Below the pieces are notes generated by a model. That model saw nothing but the letters and a program-made list of their open reading frames with translations, did no database searches and was not told the origin of the DNA. Shown one piece after another: positions 36,022 to 45,542 of a stretch of DNA of 64,000 nt. The stretch is taken from positions 186,001 to 250,000 of the forward strand of contig NZ_FOJJ01000012.1 of the NCBI RefSeq assembly GCF_900111775.1. The letters run 5' to 3'. The stretch comes from Desulfuromonas acetexigens. GTDB lineage: Bacteria; Desulfobacterota; Desulfuromonadia; Desulfuromonadales; Trichloromonadaceae. Position 1 is the stretch's first letter. Every line of letters starts with the position of its first letter. The position numbers and the translations under genes are program-made.

Positions 36022-36453
36022 GTGATCATTACCCGCGCTACGGAATACGCCATTCGTGCCCTGCTCTATCTGGCTCGCCAGCCACGCGGGGAAATCGTCT
36101 ACAAAAAGGATATTTGCAGCCACCAGAACATCACCCCCGCCTTTCTCACCAAGATTCTGCAGCCCCTCATCAAGGAGGGGATCGTCGGGTCGCAGCGGGG
36201 GGTGGGCGGCGGTTTTTATTTGCGCAAGGATCCCGCCGAAGTGACGCTCTTCGATGTGGTGGTCGCCCAGGAGGGTCCGCTCTATCTCAACGAATGCCTC
36301 TCCGACGGCGACCTCTGCCGGCGTACCCTCTTCTGCCCGGTGCACGGCGCCTGGAAAGAGGTGCGGGATGAGATGACGGCGATTCTCAAGCGCTACAACT
36401 TCGCCCAATTGGCCCGGCAGGAAATGTGCAATCTGGAAGATCTGAAAAAATAG
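36022..36453 (+). CDS. Rrf2 family transcriptional regulator with IscR-like Cys triad
   Basis: 143 residues starting at GTG 36022. The N-terminal winged helix is typical of Rrf2 (TRATEYAIRALLYLARQP, ITPAFLTKILQPLIKEGIV, GVGGGFYLRKDP). Three Cys residues at CLSDGDLCRRTLFC have C-x6-C-x5-C spacing, close to the [2Fe-2S]-binding triad of IscR. Inference: it senses cluster or cysteine status and controls the sulfate assimilation genes that follow, as CymR and IscR-type regulators do elsewhere. It ends in its own terminator. Confidence 0.88.
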   Translation: MIITRATEYAIRALLYLARQPRGEIVYKKDICSHQNITPAFLTKILQPLIKEGIVGSQRGVGGGFYLRKDPAEVTLFDVVVAQEGPLYLNECLSDGDLCRRTLFCPVHGAWKEVRDEMTAILKRYNFAQLARQEMCNLEDLKK

Positions 36454-36479
36454 CCCGATAAGCCGCCCCGAAAAGTCCG

Positions 36480-36520
36480 ACGGCCGCCCCTCCGAGCATG
36501 GAGGCGCGGCCGTTTTTTTT
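36480..36520 (+). terminator. Rho-independent terminator of the Rrf2 gene
   Basis: CGGCCGCCCCTCC pairs with GGAGGCGCGGCCG (36481-36512), followed by eight T. Two bases later the mirror-image A-run of a minus-strand terminator begins. Confidence 0.92.
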
Positions 36521-36522
36521 GC

Positions 36523-36603
36523 AAAAAAAACCCTGGAGACCAGGAGGGTAAGTCATCCAGGGCAAATGAGGCAGCTGCGTCCAGCGGCCTCGAATCATCT
36601 TTT
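36523..36603 (-). ncRNA. Candidate small RNA (~80 nt) with its own promoter and terminator
   Basis: The minus strand shows a complete transcription unit. The promoter is TTGACT, 17 bp, TATACT. About 7 nt later the transcript would begin with AAATTTAAAAGATGATTC. It then has a first hairpin (GAGGC-c-GCUG-gacg-CAGC-u-GCCUC, 36591-36568) and ends in a second (CCCUGGA...UCCAGGG, 36562-36531) followed by U8. A frame starting at its internal ATG runs through the terminator and has no ribosome-binding site, so I treat the unit as non-coding. I do not recognise it as a known family. Confidence 0.6.
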
Positions 36604-36609
36604 AAATTT

Positions 36610-36638
36610 AGTATACGCTTGCGGGGGGTGGGAGTCAA
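36610..36638 (-). promoter_or_regulatory. Strong sigma-70 promoter for the candidate small RNA
   Basis: On the minus strand TTGACT (36638-36633), a 17-bp spacer and TATACT (36615-36610). Both hexamers match consensus at five of six positions. Confidence 0.65.
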
Positions 36639-36724
36639 TCCGGCCGCGGAGAATGCCGCGATGGGGGGGCGCGGCCATAATCTTTATCAATAAAGTAAAC
36701 AATAAAATGCAGATAAATTATTTT

Positions 36725-36759
36725 ATTGACCAAAATTGTCGTACTATAGTATGGTCAAT
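36725..36759 (+). promoter_or_regulatory. Promoter/operator region of the sulfate assimilation operon
   Basis: An AT-rich stretch ahead of the DUF2061 gene. ATTGACCA (36725-36732) and TGGTCAAT (36752-36759) form an inverted repeat, with a perfect palindrome TACTATAGTA (36742-36751) between them. TTGACC and TATAGT/GTATGG could be promoter hexamers. A binding site for the Rrf2 regulator is an inference. Confidence 0.5.
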
Positions 36760-36812
36760 TTATTCGAGTTAAGTGCCGTAGAAATGGCCGACAATTTCCC
36801 GAAGGAAAAATC

Positions 36813-37037
36813 ATGGAATCGACCCGCCGCAGTATCGCCAAAGCTGTCTCCTATCGCATCATCGGCACCCTGACCACCGCCGGCGTGGTCTTCGTCGCTA
36901 TCGGGCGCCTCGATCTCGCGGCGACGGTCGGCGTCCTCGACACATTCTTCAAAATCTTCGTTTATGTCGGTCACGAACGGATGTGGAACCGCATCCCCTA
37001 TGGGCGGGAAACGAAACAGCCGGAATATTTCATCTGA
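36813..37037 (+). CDS. DUF2061 small membrane protein
   Basis: 74 residues. AKAVSYRIIGTLTTAGVVFVAIGRLDLAATVGVLDTFFKI with HERMWNRIPYG matches DUF2061, a two-helix membrane protein repeatedly found next to cysN/cysC genes. Its role is unknown; an association with sulfate uptake or assimilation is inferred from context. First gene of the cys operon, with a GAAGGA site before the start. Confidence 0.85.
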   Translation: MESTRRSIAKAVSYRIIGTLTTAGVVFVAIGRLDLAATVGVLDTFFKIFVYVGHERMWNRIPYGRETKQPEYFI

Positions 37038-37053
37038 GCCGCGGGAGGCCGTC

Positions 37054-37737
37054 ATGAAGCAAACCACGCCGATCCAAGGAGCCCTGGACATCCTCGCCGC
37101 CGGCCTCGACCGCGCCGGCGGCAAAGTGGCCTTGGCCTGTTCTTTCAGCGTCGAGGACGTGGCGGCCATCGACCTGCTGCAGCAGGTGGCTACGGAAACC
37201 CCGGTCTTCGCCATCGACACCGGCCGCCTCGACGAAGAGACCTACGAGGTCGCCGAAGCAGTGCGCAAGCGCTACGGTCTGAATATCGCCTGGTACTTTC
37301 CCGAGCGGTCCGCCGTGGAACAGCTGGAGCGGGACAAGGGGCTCTTCTCCTTCCGCGACAGTCTGGAGAACCGCCGGGAGTGCTGCGGCATCCGCAAGGT
37401 CGAGCCGCTGCGTCGGGCGCTGGCCGGGCTCTCCGGCTGGATCACCGGGTTGCGCCGGGAACAGAGCGTCACCCGCGACGCCTTGCAGGCCATCGAGGTC
37501 GACCCGGTGAACGGCGGCCTGCTCAAGATCAACCCGCTCCTCGACTGGAGCGAGGCGCAGCTCTGGGATTACGCCAAGACCCGACGCCTGCCGGTCAACC
37601 GCCTGCACCAGCAGGGTTATTCCTCCATCGGCTGCGCCCCCTGCACCCGCGCCGTGCAGCCGGGCGAAGGGACCCGCGCCGGACGCTGGTGGTGGGAAAA
37701 TCCCGAGCATAAGGAGTGCGGGCTGCATCGACGATAG
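37054..37737 (+). CDS. cysH: Assimilatory adenylyl-sulfate (APS) reductase, CysH family
   Basis: 227 residues from ATG 37054. LACSFSVEDVAAIDLL is the PP-loop-like nucleotide site. The [4Fe-4S] cysteines CCGIRKVEPL and GCAPCTR mark it as an APS reductase rather than a PAPS reductase. The C-terminal KECGLH carries the catalytic Cys. It reduces APS to sulfite and AMP. Because it uses APS directly, no APS kinase is needed in this pathway. It lies 16 bases after the DUF2061 gene. Confidence 0.93.
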   Translation: MKQTTPIQGALDILAAGLDRAGGKVALACSFSVEDVAAIDLLQQVATETPVFAIDTGRLDEETYEVAEAVRKRYGLNIAWYFPERSAVEQLERDKGLFSFRDSLENRRECCGIRKVEPLRRALAGLSGWITGLRREQSVTRDALQAIEVDPVNGGLLKINPLLDWSEAQLWDYAKTRRLPVNRLHQQGYSSIGCAPCTRAVQPGEGTRAGRWWWENPEHKECGLHRR

Positions 37738-37794
37738 GCAATTTGCCGGTAAGATCTGAGACAATTTTTGCTTAACCACCAAAAGGAACCGATC

Positions 37795-38700
37795 ATGCCC
37801 CAGCCCCTAACCCACCTCAAGCAGCTTGAAGCCGAAAGCATCCACATCCTCCGCGAGGTCGCGGCCGAATTCGCCAACCCGGTGATGCTCTACTCCATCG
37901 GCAAGGATTCCGCGGTCATGCTGCATCTGGCGCGCAAGGCTTTTTATCCGGGGAAGATCCCCTTTCCCTTGCTGCATGTGGACACCACCTGGAAATTCGA
38001 GGAGATGATCGCCTTCCGCGACGAGATGGCGGCGACGGGGGACTTCGAGCTGCTCATCCACGTCAATCAGGAAGGGGTGCGACAGGGGATCGGACCGTTT
38101 TCCCACGGCAGCGCGGTGCACACCGACGTCATGAAGACCGAGGGCCTCAAGCAGGCCCTGGATCAGGGCAAGTTCGACGCGGCCTTCGGCGGGGCGCGTC
38201 GGGACGAGGAGAAATCCCGGGCCAAGGAACGGATCTTTTCCTTTCGCGACGAGAATCATCGCTGGGATCCGAAAAACCAGCGCCCGGAGCTGTGGAACCT
38301 GTACAACGCCCGGGTCCGCCCCGGCGAAAGCATTCGCGCCTTCCCCCTGTCCAACTGGACCGAACTCGACGTCTGGCAGTACATCTACCTCGAACGGATC
38401 CCCATCGTCCCCCTCTACTTTGCCAAACCGCGCCCGGTGGTGAAGCGGGACGGGATGCTGATCCTGGTCGACGACGACCGGCTCAAGCTGCGCCCGGGGG
38501 AAAAGGTCGAGGTCAGGTCGGTGCGCTTCCGCACCCTCGGCTGCTATCCCTTAACCGGCGCGGTGGAATCGACGGCGGCGACGTTGCCGGAGATCATCCA
38601 GGAGATGCTGCTGACCCGCACCTCGGAACGCCAGGGGCGGCTGATCGATCACGACTCCAGCGGCTCGATGGAAAAGAAGAAACAGGAGGGATATTTCTGA
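37795..38700 (+). CDS. cysD: Sulfate adenylyltransferase subunit 2 (CysD)
   Basis: 301 residues from ATG 37795, behind AAAGGA. The PP-loop is [20 protein letters not shown]. Further family motifs are [40 protein letters not shown] and [15 protein letters not shown]. With CysN it forms APS from sulfate and ATP. The stop overlaps the cysN start (ATGA-type). Confidence 0.96.
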   Translation: MPQPLTHLKQLEAESIHILREVAAEFANPVMLYSIGKDSAVMLHLARKAFYPGKIPFPLLHVDTTWKFEEMIAFRDEMAATGDFELLIHVNQEGVRQGIGPFSHGSAVHTDVMKTEGLKQALDQGKFDAAFGGARRDEEKSRAKERIFSFRDENHRWDPKNQRPELWNLYNARVRPGESIRAFPLSNWTELDVWQYIYLERIPIVPLYFAKPRPVVKRDGMLILVDDDRLKLRPGEKVEVRSVRFRTLGCYPLTGAVESTAATLPEIIQEMLLTRTSERQGRLIDHDSSGSMEKKKQEGYF

Positions 38701-40511
38701 TGGCTCACCAATCCGCATTGATCGCCGAAGACATCCACGCCTACCTCAAGGCCCAGGAAGAAAAGTCGCTGCTGCGCTTCATCACCTGCGGTAGCGTCGA
38801 CGACGGCAAGAGCACTCTGATCGGACGGCTCTTGTGGGATTCGAAGATGATTTTCGAGGACCAGCTGGCGGCCCTGGAAGCGGACAGCAAGAAGGTCGGC
38901 ACCCAGGGGGAGCGCATCGACTACGCGTTGCTCCTCGATGGCCTGCAGGCCGAGCGCGAGCAGGGGATCACCATCGACGTCGCCTACCGGTTCTTCTCCA
39001 CCGACAAGCGCAAGTTCATCGTCGCCGACACCCCGGGGCACGAGCAGTACACCCGCAACATGGTCACCGGCGCCTCCACCGCCCAGGTGGCGATCATCCT
39101 CGTCGACGCCCGCAAAGGGGGGCTGACCCAGACCCGCCGCCACAGCTATCTGGTGTCCCTGGTCGGCATCCGTCACATCGTGCTGGCGGTCAACAAGATG
39201 GACCTGGTCGACTACAGCGAAGACCGTTTCGCCGAAATTCTGCGCGACTACGAGAGCTTCGCCGCCGGTCTCGGCTTCGACCGGATTCAGCCGATCCCGA
39301 TCTCGGCCCTCGAAGGGGACAACATCCTCGCGCCGGGCGGCAACACCCCCTGGTATCAGGGGCCGACCCTGATGGAGTATCTCGAAACGGTGCCCGTCGC
39401 CGAAACCGATGTCCGCCAGCCCTTTCGCCTGCCGGTGCAGTGGGTCAACCGGCCGCATCTCGATTTCCGGGGTTTCTGCGGAACCATCGCCGCCGGAACG
39501 GTGCGCCCCGGAGACGAACTGGCGGTCGCCTCGTCGGGCCGTAAAAGCCGGGTCGCGCGGATCGTCACCGCGAATGGCGACTTGGCCGAAGCCGTGGCCG
39601 GGCAGGCCGTCACCCTGACCCTGACCGACGAAATCGACATCAGCCGTGGCGATGTCCTGGCCGATCCCGAGGATCGCCCGCACTACGCCAACCGCTTCGA
39701 AGCCAAGCTGGTCTGGCTGCACGAAGAACCCTTGCAGACGGGGCGCGGTTATCTGCTCAAGAGCGGCTCGGCCACCGCTCCGGTCCAGGTAAGCAATTTG
39801 CGGTTCAAGGTCAACGTCAACACCCTGCAACGGGAAGACGGCGCGACCCTGGATCTGAACGAAATCGGCGTCTGCCACCTCGCCACTGGCCGGCCCATCG
39901 CCTTCGATTCGTACCGGGCCAATCGCGCCACGGGGGGCTTCATCCTCATCGATCGGCTGACCAACGCCACCGTCGCCGCCGGCATGATCCATCAGCCGCT
40001 TATCCAGTCCGGCGGTCGCTGGCAAGACCTTGAACTGAACCGGCAGACCCGCGCCGCGCACAAAGGGCAGCAGGCGCGGATTCTCTGGCTGAGCGGATCG
40101 GTCCCGAGGGGTCTGGCGGCTTTGCTGGAAAAGAAACTGCACAGCCAGGGCCGCCACACCGCGCTCCTCGACGGCGGCCAGCTGCACGCCGGGCTCAACC
40201 GCGACCTCGGTGACGGCCCCGCCGATCGTTTGGAACGGACGCGCCGGATCGCCGAAGCGGCCCGCTTGCTCGGCGAGGCGGGGTTGATCGCGCTGGTCGT
40301 GCCGGGCGACGGAAACCGGCCGCCACGGGAAATCTTCGACCGGGACGAACTGCTGGAAATCGTTTTCGACGGTGCCGCCGAGGCGGGCGAACCCTCGGTT
40401 CTCCGTGTCTCGGACGCGGCGGCGGCGCCGGAGGCGCTGGCGGAACGGATCGCCGGCGAACTGGCGCGGTGCTCCTTCGGGGGTGCGATGATTGACGACG
40501 CTGGGCTGTGA
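38700..40511 (+). CDS. cysN: CysN (sulfate adenylyltransferase GTPase) fused to a degenerate APS kinase (CysC-like) domain
   Basis: 603 residues. Residues 1-440 are CysN: P-loop TCGSVDDGKSTLIGRLLWDS, switch motif ADTPGHEQYTRNMVTGAS, NKMDLVDY, then two beta-barrel domains. From about residue 460 the chain follows CysC (ILWLSGS, ALLEKKLHSQGRHTALLDGG, GLNRDLG, ERTRRIAEAARLLGEAGLIALV), but the kinase residues are gone. The P-loop SGxGKST reads SGSVPRG and the LDGDxxR motif reads LDGGQLH. The C-terminal third has also diverged. So the protein should activate APS synthesis but not phosphorylate APS. The frame is open back to 38292 inside cysD; that part is not coding in this frame. Confidence 0.9.
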   Translation: MAHQSALIAEDIHAYLKAQEEKSLLRFITCGSVDDGKSTLIGRLLWDSKMIFEDQLAALEADSKKVGTQGERIDYALLLDGLQAEREQGITIDVAYRFFSTDKRKFIVADTPGHEQYTRNMVTGASTAQVAIILVDARKGGLTQTRRHSYLVSLVGIRHIVLAVNKMDLVDYSEDRFAEILRDYESFAAGLGFDRIQPIPISALEGDNILAPGGNTPWYQGPTLMEYLETVPVAETDVRQPFRLPVQWVNRPHLDFRGFCGTIAAGTVRPGDELAVASSGRKSRVARIVTANGDLAEAVAGQAVTLTLTDEIDISRGDVLADPEDRPHYANRFEAKLVWLHEEPLQTGRGYLLKSGSATAPVQVSNLRFKVNVNTLQREDGATLDLNEIGVCHLATGRPIAFDSYRANRATGGFILIDRLTNATVAAGMIHQPLIQSGGRWQDLELNRQTRAAHKGQQARILWLSGSVPRGLAALLEKKLHSQGRHTALLDGGQLHAGLNRDLGDGPADRLERTRRIAEAARLLGEAGLIALVVPGDGNRPPREIFDRDELLEIVFDGAAEAGEPSVLRVSDAAAAPEALAERIAGELARCSFGGAMIDDAGL

Positions 40512-40561
40512 CGGCATAGTTACCTTGCTGCACGGCAATCCACGACCCAAGGGAGACGGAC

Positions 40562-41860
40562 ATGACCAGCACCGCTGAAATCGACTACCAGCAACTGCGC
40601 CTTGACGGCATCTACCGGCAGAACGAGGCCGGGGAGCTGATGCTGCGGGTGAAAATTCCCGCCGGGGTGCTTTCCGCGGAACAGGCGCGCAAAATCGGCG
40701 ACCTTGCGGAACGCTTCGCCAGGAACGAACTGCATCTGACCACCCGCGGCAGCATCGAGCTGCACTGGCTGCGCTACGAAGACCTCGCCCCGGTGGCTGT
40801 CGGCCTGGCCGCCGTCGGGCTGACCACGCGCGGTGCCTGCGGCGGCGCGGTGCGGGGGATCGCCTGTAGCGCTTCCTTCACCGCCGGTTCCGACCGGGTC
40901 CAGACGCTGGCCCGCCGGCTGCACCGGCACTTTACCGGCAATCCCCATTTCGAGGGGCTGCCGAAAAAGTTCAAGATCGGCATCGACGACGATTACGCCG
41001 GGGCGCGGCATCTGATCCAGGATGTCGGTCTGGTTCAAGCCGACGCCGGTCGTTACGACGTCTGGCTCGCCGGCGGCCTCGGCCGCGAACCCCGGGCCGG
41101 GTTTCGTTTCGCCGAGCAGGTCGACGAAGACCGGTTGATTCCACTGATCGAGGCCGTCGTGCGCGTCTACCGCAAGCACGCCCCGGCGGGCCGCCGGCTC
41201 AAATTTCTGGCCGACCGACTGGGCGAGGCGCGGCTGCGGGAACTGATTCGCGACGAACAGTTGGGCGCGCCGGAGCGCTTCCCGCCGCCGGTGCTGGAAC
41301 GGAGTCCGTTGCCCGGTCCGGTCGCGGCGGAGCCGGTGGAAGTGCCGATTTTCGCCGGCGAACTGACGGCCGAGCGGTTGCGCCGACTGGCCGACATCGC
41401 GGCGGAGCACGGCGGCGGTTTTCTGGCCGTGAACGGGAATCAGAACATCTCTTTCGCTCCCGCCGACGGCGCGGCGCGGGCCGCCATCGAAAAGGCCCTG
41501 GCCGCCGAGGGTCTGACGAGCGGCGCCTCGGCGGCGGAAGCGACGTTGCGCGTCTGTCCCGGCAGCCATCTCTGCCGGATGGGGCTGGCCCCGACCCGCG
41601 ACGTCGCCCGTCAGCTGCTGGCCGTCCTCGGTCCCGAGGGACAAAAACTTTCCTGGGCGATCTCCGGTTGTTCCAACTCCTGCGCTCAGGCCCAGTTGGC
41701 CGACGCCGGGATTCTCGCGACCCACTCGGTCAAAGCCGCCGACGGTGCGCGCCAGCCCCGCTTCAGCCTGCTCCGGCGGACGGACGCCGGTTTCGGCCGG
41801 GCGGTCGCCGAAAACCTCGACCTGGACGGCTTGCTGCTGGCCGTTCGCAACCAGGGATAA
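40562..41860 (+). CDS. Siroheme-dependent nitrite/sulfite reductase family protein (probable assimilatory sulfite reductase)
   Basis: 432 residues. It has two ferredoxin-like half-domains (MLRVKIPAGVLSAEQARKIG early, VEVPIFAGELTAERLRRLA midway). Cluster/siroheme cysteines lie late in the chain: CPGSHLCRMG (C-x5-C) and GCSNSCAQ (C-x3-C). ELHLTTRGSIELHWL is a siroheme-site motif. Its position between APS reductase/CysDN and cysK makes sulfite reduction to sulfide the likely job. Many members are annotated as nitrite reductases, so the substrate is inferred. Confidence 0.85.
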   Translation: MTSTAEIDYQQLRLDGIYRQNEAGELMLRVKIPAGVLSAEQARKIGDLAERFARNELHLTTRGSIELHWLRYEDLAPVAVGLAAVGLTTRGACGGAVRGIACSASFTAGSDRVQTLARRLHRHFTGNPHFEGLPKKFKIGIDDDYAGARHLIQDVGLVQADAGRYDVWLAGGLGREPRAGFRFAEQVDEDRLIPLIEAVVRVYRKHAPAGRRLKFLADRLGEARLRELIRDEQLGAPERFPPPVLERSPLPGPVAAEPVEVPIFAGELTAERLRRLADIAAEHGGGFLAVNGNQNISFAPADGAARAAIEKALAAEGLTSGASAAEATLRVCPGSHLCRMGLAPTRDVARQLLAVLGPEGQKLSWAISGCSNSCAQAQLADAGILATHSVKAADGARQPRFSLLRRTDAGFGRAVAENLDLDGLLLAVRNQG

Positions 41861-41895
41861 CCTCGACCCATTCACCATAACGAAAGGAGTCCTTC

Positions 41896-42849
<954 letters not shown>

Positions 42850-42880
42850 ACAAGTGAAAATGTTTTGTTGATTTTATGGA

Positions 42881-42909
42881 TTGACACGAATAACTAGTTT
42901 CTTTATTGT
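42881..42909 (+). promoter_or_regulatory. Promoter of the first SAM-riboswitch transcript
   Basis: TTGACA (42881-42886), 17-bp spacer, TATTGT (42904-42909). Transcription would begin about 30 nt before the aptamer. Confidence 0.65.
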
Positions 42910-42947
42910 TTGACTCAATATAGCGCCGGAACCCAGCCGGCGGCACT

Positions 42948-43083
42948 GTCTTTATCCAGAGTGGTGGAGGGAAAAGGCCCTGCGAAGCCACAGCAACCGG
43001 TCACCGACGCGCCCGCGTCGGGGGATGCCAGGTGCTAAATCCTTCCCGTCGACGCATGCTGCGGAGGCGGGAGAGATGAGGAC
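42948..43083 (+). promoter_or_regulatory. SAM-I (S-box) riboswitch upstream of metB-like gene
   Basis: P1 is GTCTTTATC (42948-42956) with GATGAGGAC (43075-43083). The core reads AGAGTGGTGGAGGGAAAAGG CCCTGCGAAGCCACAGCAACC, then GGTGCTAAATCC and GGGAGAGATGAGG, which follow the S-box consensus. The loop CTCATCC in the following terminator can pair with the 3' strand of P1, giving an on/off switch: SAM bound, terminator forms, genes off. Confidence 0.95.
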
Positions 43084-43118
43084 GGCGCTTCGATCTCCCG
43101 CTTTGGCGAGTCTGTCTC

Positions 43119-43154
43119 GAAGCCCCTTCTCATCCCCATGCGAAGGGGCTTTTT
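43119..43154 (+). terminator. Riboswitch-controlled terminator 1
   Basis: AGCCCCTTC (43121-43129) pairs with GAAGGGGCT (43142-43150), followed by TTTT. It lies about 40 nt before the metB-like start. Confidence 0.88.
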
Positions 43155-43192
43155 GCGTGCCCCGCGACTCACCAATCAAAAGGGGATGACCA

Positions 43193-44344
43193 ATGACACG
43201 AAACGAAACCCGGACCCTGGAAACCCGCCTGGCGCAGATCGGCGTCGGCCGCGACGAACGCACCGGCGCCATCAGCTTTCCTATCTACCCCAGCGCCACC
43301 TACCGCCACCCGGCGGTGGGGCAAAGCACCGGCTACGACTACACCCGCAGCGGCAACCCGACCCGCGAGGTACTCGAAGAGGGGCTGGCTACCCTCGAAG
43401 GGGGAGCGCGCGCCTGCGTTTTCTCCTCAGGCATGGCGGCTCTGACCACCCTCTTTCTCCACTTCGCCGCCGGGGATCATCTGATCGTCTCCGAGGATCT
43501 GTACGGCGGCACCTACCGGGTGCTCGACCAGGTCTTCGCCAAGCTCGGCCTGGCGGTGAGTTACGTCGACACCACCCGCCTCGACGCCATCGAGAGCGCC
43601 GTGACCGCCGCGACCCGGGCGATTCTCATCGAAACCCCGGGCAACCCGCTGCTGGGCGTGGCCGATATCGCCGCCATCGCCGACCTCTGTCGCCGCCGCA
43701 ACCTGCTCTTCATCGTCGACAACACCTTCCTCACCCCGGTCCTGCAACGGCCGCTGGAGCTGGGCGCGGATGTCGTGGTACACTCGGCGACCAAATACCT
43801 GGGCGGCCACAACGATCTCTGCTCCGGGGTGCTGGTGGCCCGCGATCCGCAATTGGGGGAGCGCCTCTACTTTCTGCAGAACGCCACCGGCGCGGTACTG
43901 CCGCCGCAGGACTGCTGGCTGCTGATCCGCAGCCTCAAAACCCTGGCGTTGCGTATGGAACGCCACTGCCGGAGCGCCATTGAGGTGGCCCGCTGGCTGC
44001 GACGCCAGCCGAAGGTCACCGTCGTCTATTATCCGGGATTGGAAGACCATCCCGGCCACGAGTTGTCGCGGCGGCAGACGTCCGGCTTCGGCGGCATGCT
44101 CTCGTTCCGCGTCGAAAGCCCGGAGCTGGCCCGACAGGTGCTGGAAAAGTTGCAGCTGATCTCCTTCGCCGAAAGCCTCGGCGGGGTGGAATCGCTGATG
44201 ACGTTGCCGGCGGTGCAGACCCACGCCGACATCCCCGAGGCCGAACGGCGGCGCCTCGGCGTCTGCGAGAGCCTGTTGCGGCTGTCGGTGGGGATCGAAA
44301 GCGTACCGGACATCATCGCCGATCTGGAACAGGCGCTGGCGTAG
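43193..44344 (+). CDS. metB: Trans-sulfuration PLP enzyme, cystathionine gamma-synthase / O-acetylhomoserine sulfhydrylase type (MetB/MetI)
   Basis: 383 residues of the Cys/Met PLP family. YTRSGNPTREVLEEGLA, FSSGMAALTTL, ESAV...ETPGNPLLGV, VDNTFLTPVLQRPL and HSATKYLGGHND (PLP lysine) are all present. Under a SAM riboswitch and near metX, it probably makes cystathionine (or homocysteine) from O-acetylhomoserine. Its stop codon TAG is part of a GTAGGGGC palindrome. The next gene is a paralogue. Confidence 0.9.
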   Translation: MTRNETRTLETRLAQIGVGRDERTGAISFPIYPSATYRHPAVGQSTGYDYTRSGNPTREVLEEGLATLEGGARACVFSSGMAALTTLFLHFAAGDHLIVSEDLYGGTYRVLDQVFAKLGLAVSYVDTTRLDAIESAVTAATRAILIETPGNPLLGVADIAAIADLCRRRNLLFIVDNTFLTPVLQRPLELGADVVVHSATKYLGGHNDLCSGVLVARDPQLGERLYFLQNATGAVLPPQDCWLLIRSLKTLALRMERHCRSAIEVARWLRRQPKVTVVYYPGLEDHPGHELSRRQTSGFGGMLSFRVESPELARQVLEKLQLISFAESLGGVESLMTLPAVQTHADIPEAERRRLGVCESLLRLSVGIESVPDIIADLEQALA

Positions 44345-44367
44345 GGGCGTATGGCCATACGCCCCCC
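44341..44367. repeat. GTAGGGGC palindrome (REP-like) overlapping the metB-like stop
   Basis: GTAGGGGCGTATGG and CCATACGCCCCCC form a hairpin. The TAG inside GTAG is the stop codon of the metB-like gene. Confidence 0.8.
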
Positions 44368-44393
44368 CCACCAATAAACATCAAGAGGATTCC

Positions 44394-45536
44394 ATGACCA
44401 CAAAAACCTACCGCAGCGCCACCCTGCTGGTGCATCAGGGGATCGACCGCGACCCGGCCACCGGCGCTTCGGCGATCCCCATCTATCAGGCTTCGACCTA
44501 CCATCACGTCGGCGGCCAGCCGGGGGAGTACGACTACGCCCGCAGCGGCAACCCGAGCCGCCGGCAGGTGGAGGATGCCATCGCCCTGCTCGAAGGCGGG
44601 GTGCGCGGTTTCGCTTACGCCACCGGCATGGCCGCTATCGGCAGCGCCCTGGCCCTGCTCAAGAGCGGCGACCATCTGATCGCCCCCAACGACCTCTACG
44701 GCGGCAGCTGGCGCTACCTGAGCACCGTCCTCCCCGAGCAGGGGATCACCACCAGCTTCGTCGACATCACCGACCTGAACCGGATCGAAGCCGCCATCAC
44801 TCCGGCGACCAAGGCGATTTTCCTGGAAACGCCGTCGAATCCCCTGTTCAACATCACCGATATCCGCGCCGTGACCGCCCTCGCTCGACAGCGGGGGCTG
44901 CTCACCCTGCTCGACAACACCTTCATGACGCCGCTCCTGCAGCGGCCGCTGGAGTTGGGGGTGGACGTGGTCATCCACAGCGCCACCAAGTTCCTCGGCG
45001 GCCACAGCGACCTGATGGCCGGCCTGGTTACCACCGCCGACCCCCAGTTGGCCAAGCGTCTGAAATATTTCCAGAACGCCTTCGGCGCGGTGCTGGCCCC
45101 CTTCGATTCCTTTCTGCTGGCGCGCGGCATCAAGACCCTCAAGCTGCGTCTGGAGGCGGCCCAGCGCTCGGCCCAGGATCTGGCCGAACGCCTGCAAGAC
45201 CATCCGGCGGTGGCCCGGGTCTGGTTTCCGGGACTTGTCGATTTTGCCGGGCGCGAGCTGCATTTTTCCCAGGCGTCCGGCGCCGGGGCGGTGCTCTCCT
45301 TCGAACTGAAGGAACAGGCGCGGGTCGCGCCGCTGCTGCAACAGATCAAGCTGCCGATCATCGCCCCGAGCCTTGGCGGGGTGGAGACCATCCTCACCCA
45401 CTGCTGGTCCATGTCCCACGCCGCCATTCCCGCCGAAACCAAGCTGCGTCTCGGCATCCGCGAAACCCTGCTGCGTATCTCCGTCGGCATCGAGGACGTG
45501 GAGGATCTCTGGGAGGACCTGGCGGCGGCGCTTTAA
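44394..45536 (+). CDS. metC: Trans-sulfuration PLP enzyme, cystathionine beta-lyase type (MetC)
   Basis: 380 residues, a paralogue of the preceding gene. YDYARSGNPSRRQVEDAIA, ATGMAAIGSAL, ETPSNPLFNITDI, LDNTFMTPLLQRPL and HSATKFLGGHSDL (PLP lysine) are present. The pair resembles the MetI-MetC arrangement, with this one cleaving cystathionine to homocysteine. Exact reaction preference within this family cannot be fixed from sequence. Confidence 0.85.
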   Translation: MTTKTYRSATLLVHQGIDRDPATGASAIPIYQASTYHHVGGQPGEYDYARSGNPSRRQVEDAIALLEGGVRGFAYATGMAAIGSALALLKSGDHLIAPNDLYGGSWRYLSTVLPEQGITTSFVDITDLNRIEAAITPATKAIFLETPSNPLFNITDIRAVTALARQRGLLTLLDNTFMTPLLQRPLELGVDVVIHSATKFLGGHSDLMAGLVTTADPQLAKRLKYFQNAFGAVLAPFDSFLLARGIKTLKLRLEAAQRSAQDLAERLQDHPAVARVWFPGLVDFAGRELHFSQASGAGAVLSFELKEQARVAPLLQQIKLPIIAPSLGGVETILTHCWSMSHAAIPAETKLRLGIRETLLRISVGIEDVEDLWEDLAAAL

Positions 45537-45542
45537 ATCCGT

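Noticed and set aside
36386-36598. 70-residue open frame on the minus strand starting in the candidate small RNA
   Set aside because: No ribosome-binding site, it reads through two terminators and then runs antisense into the Rrf2 gene.
38292-38699. N-terminal extension of CysN into cysD
   Set aside because: The real cysD frame occupies this stretch; the CysN start at 38700 overlaps the cysD stop in the normal way.
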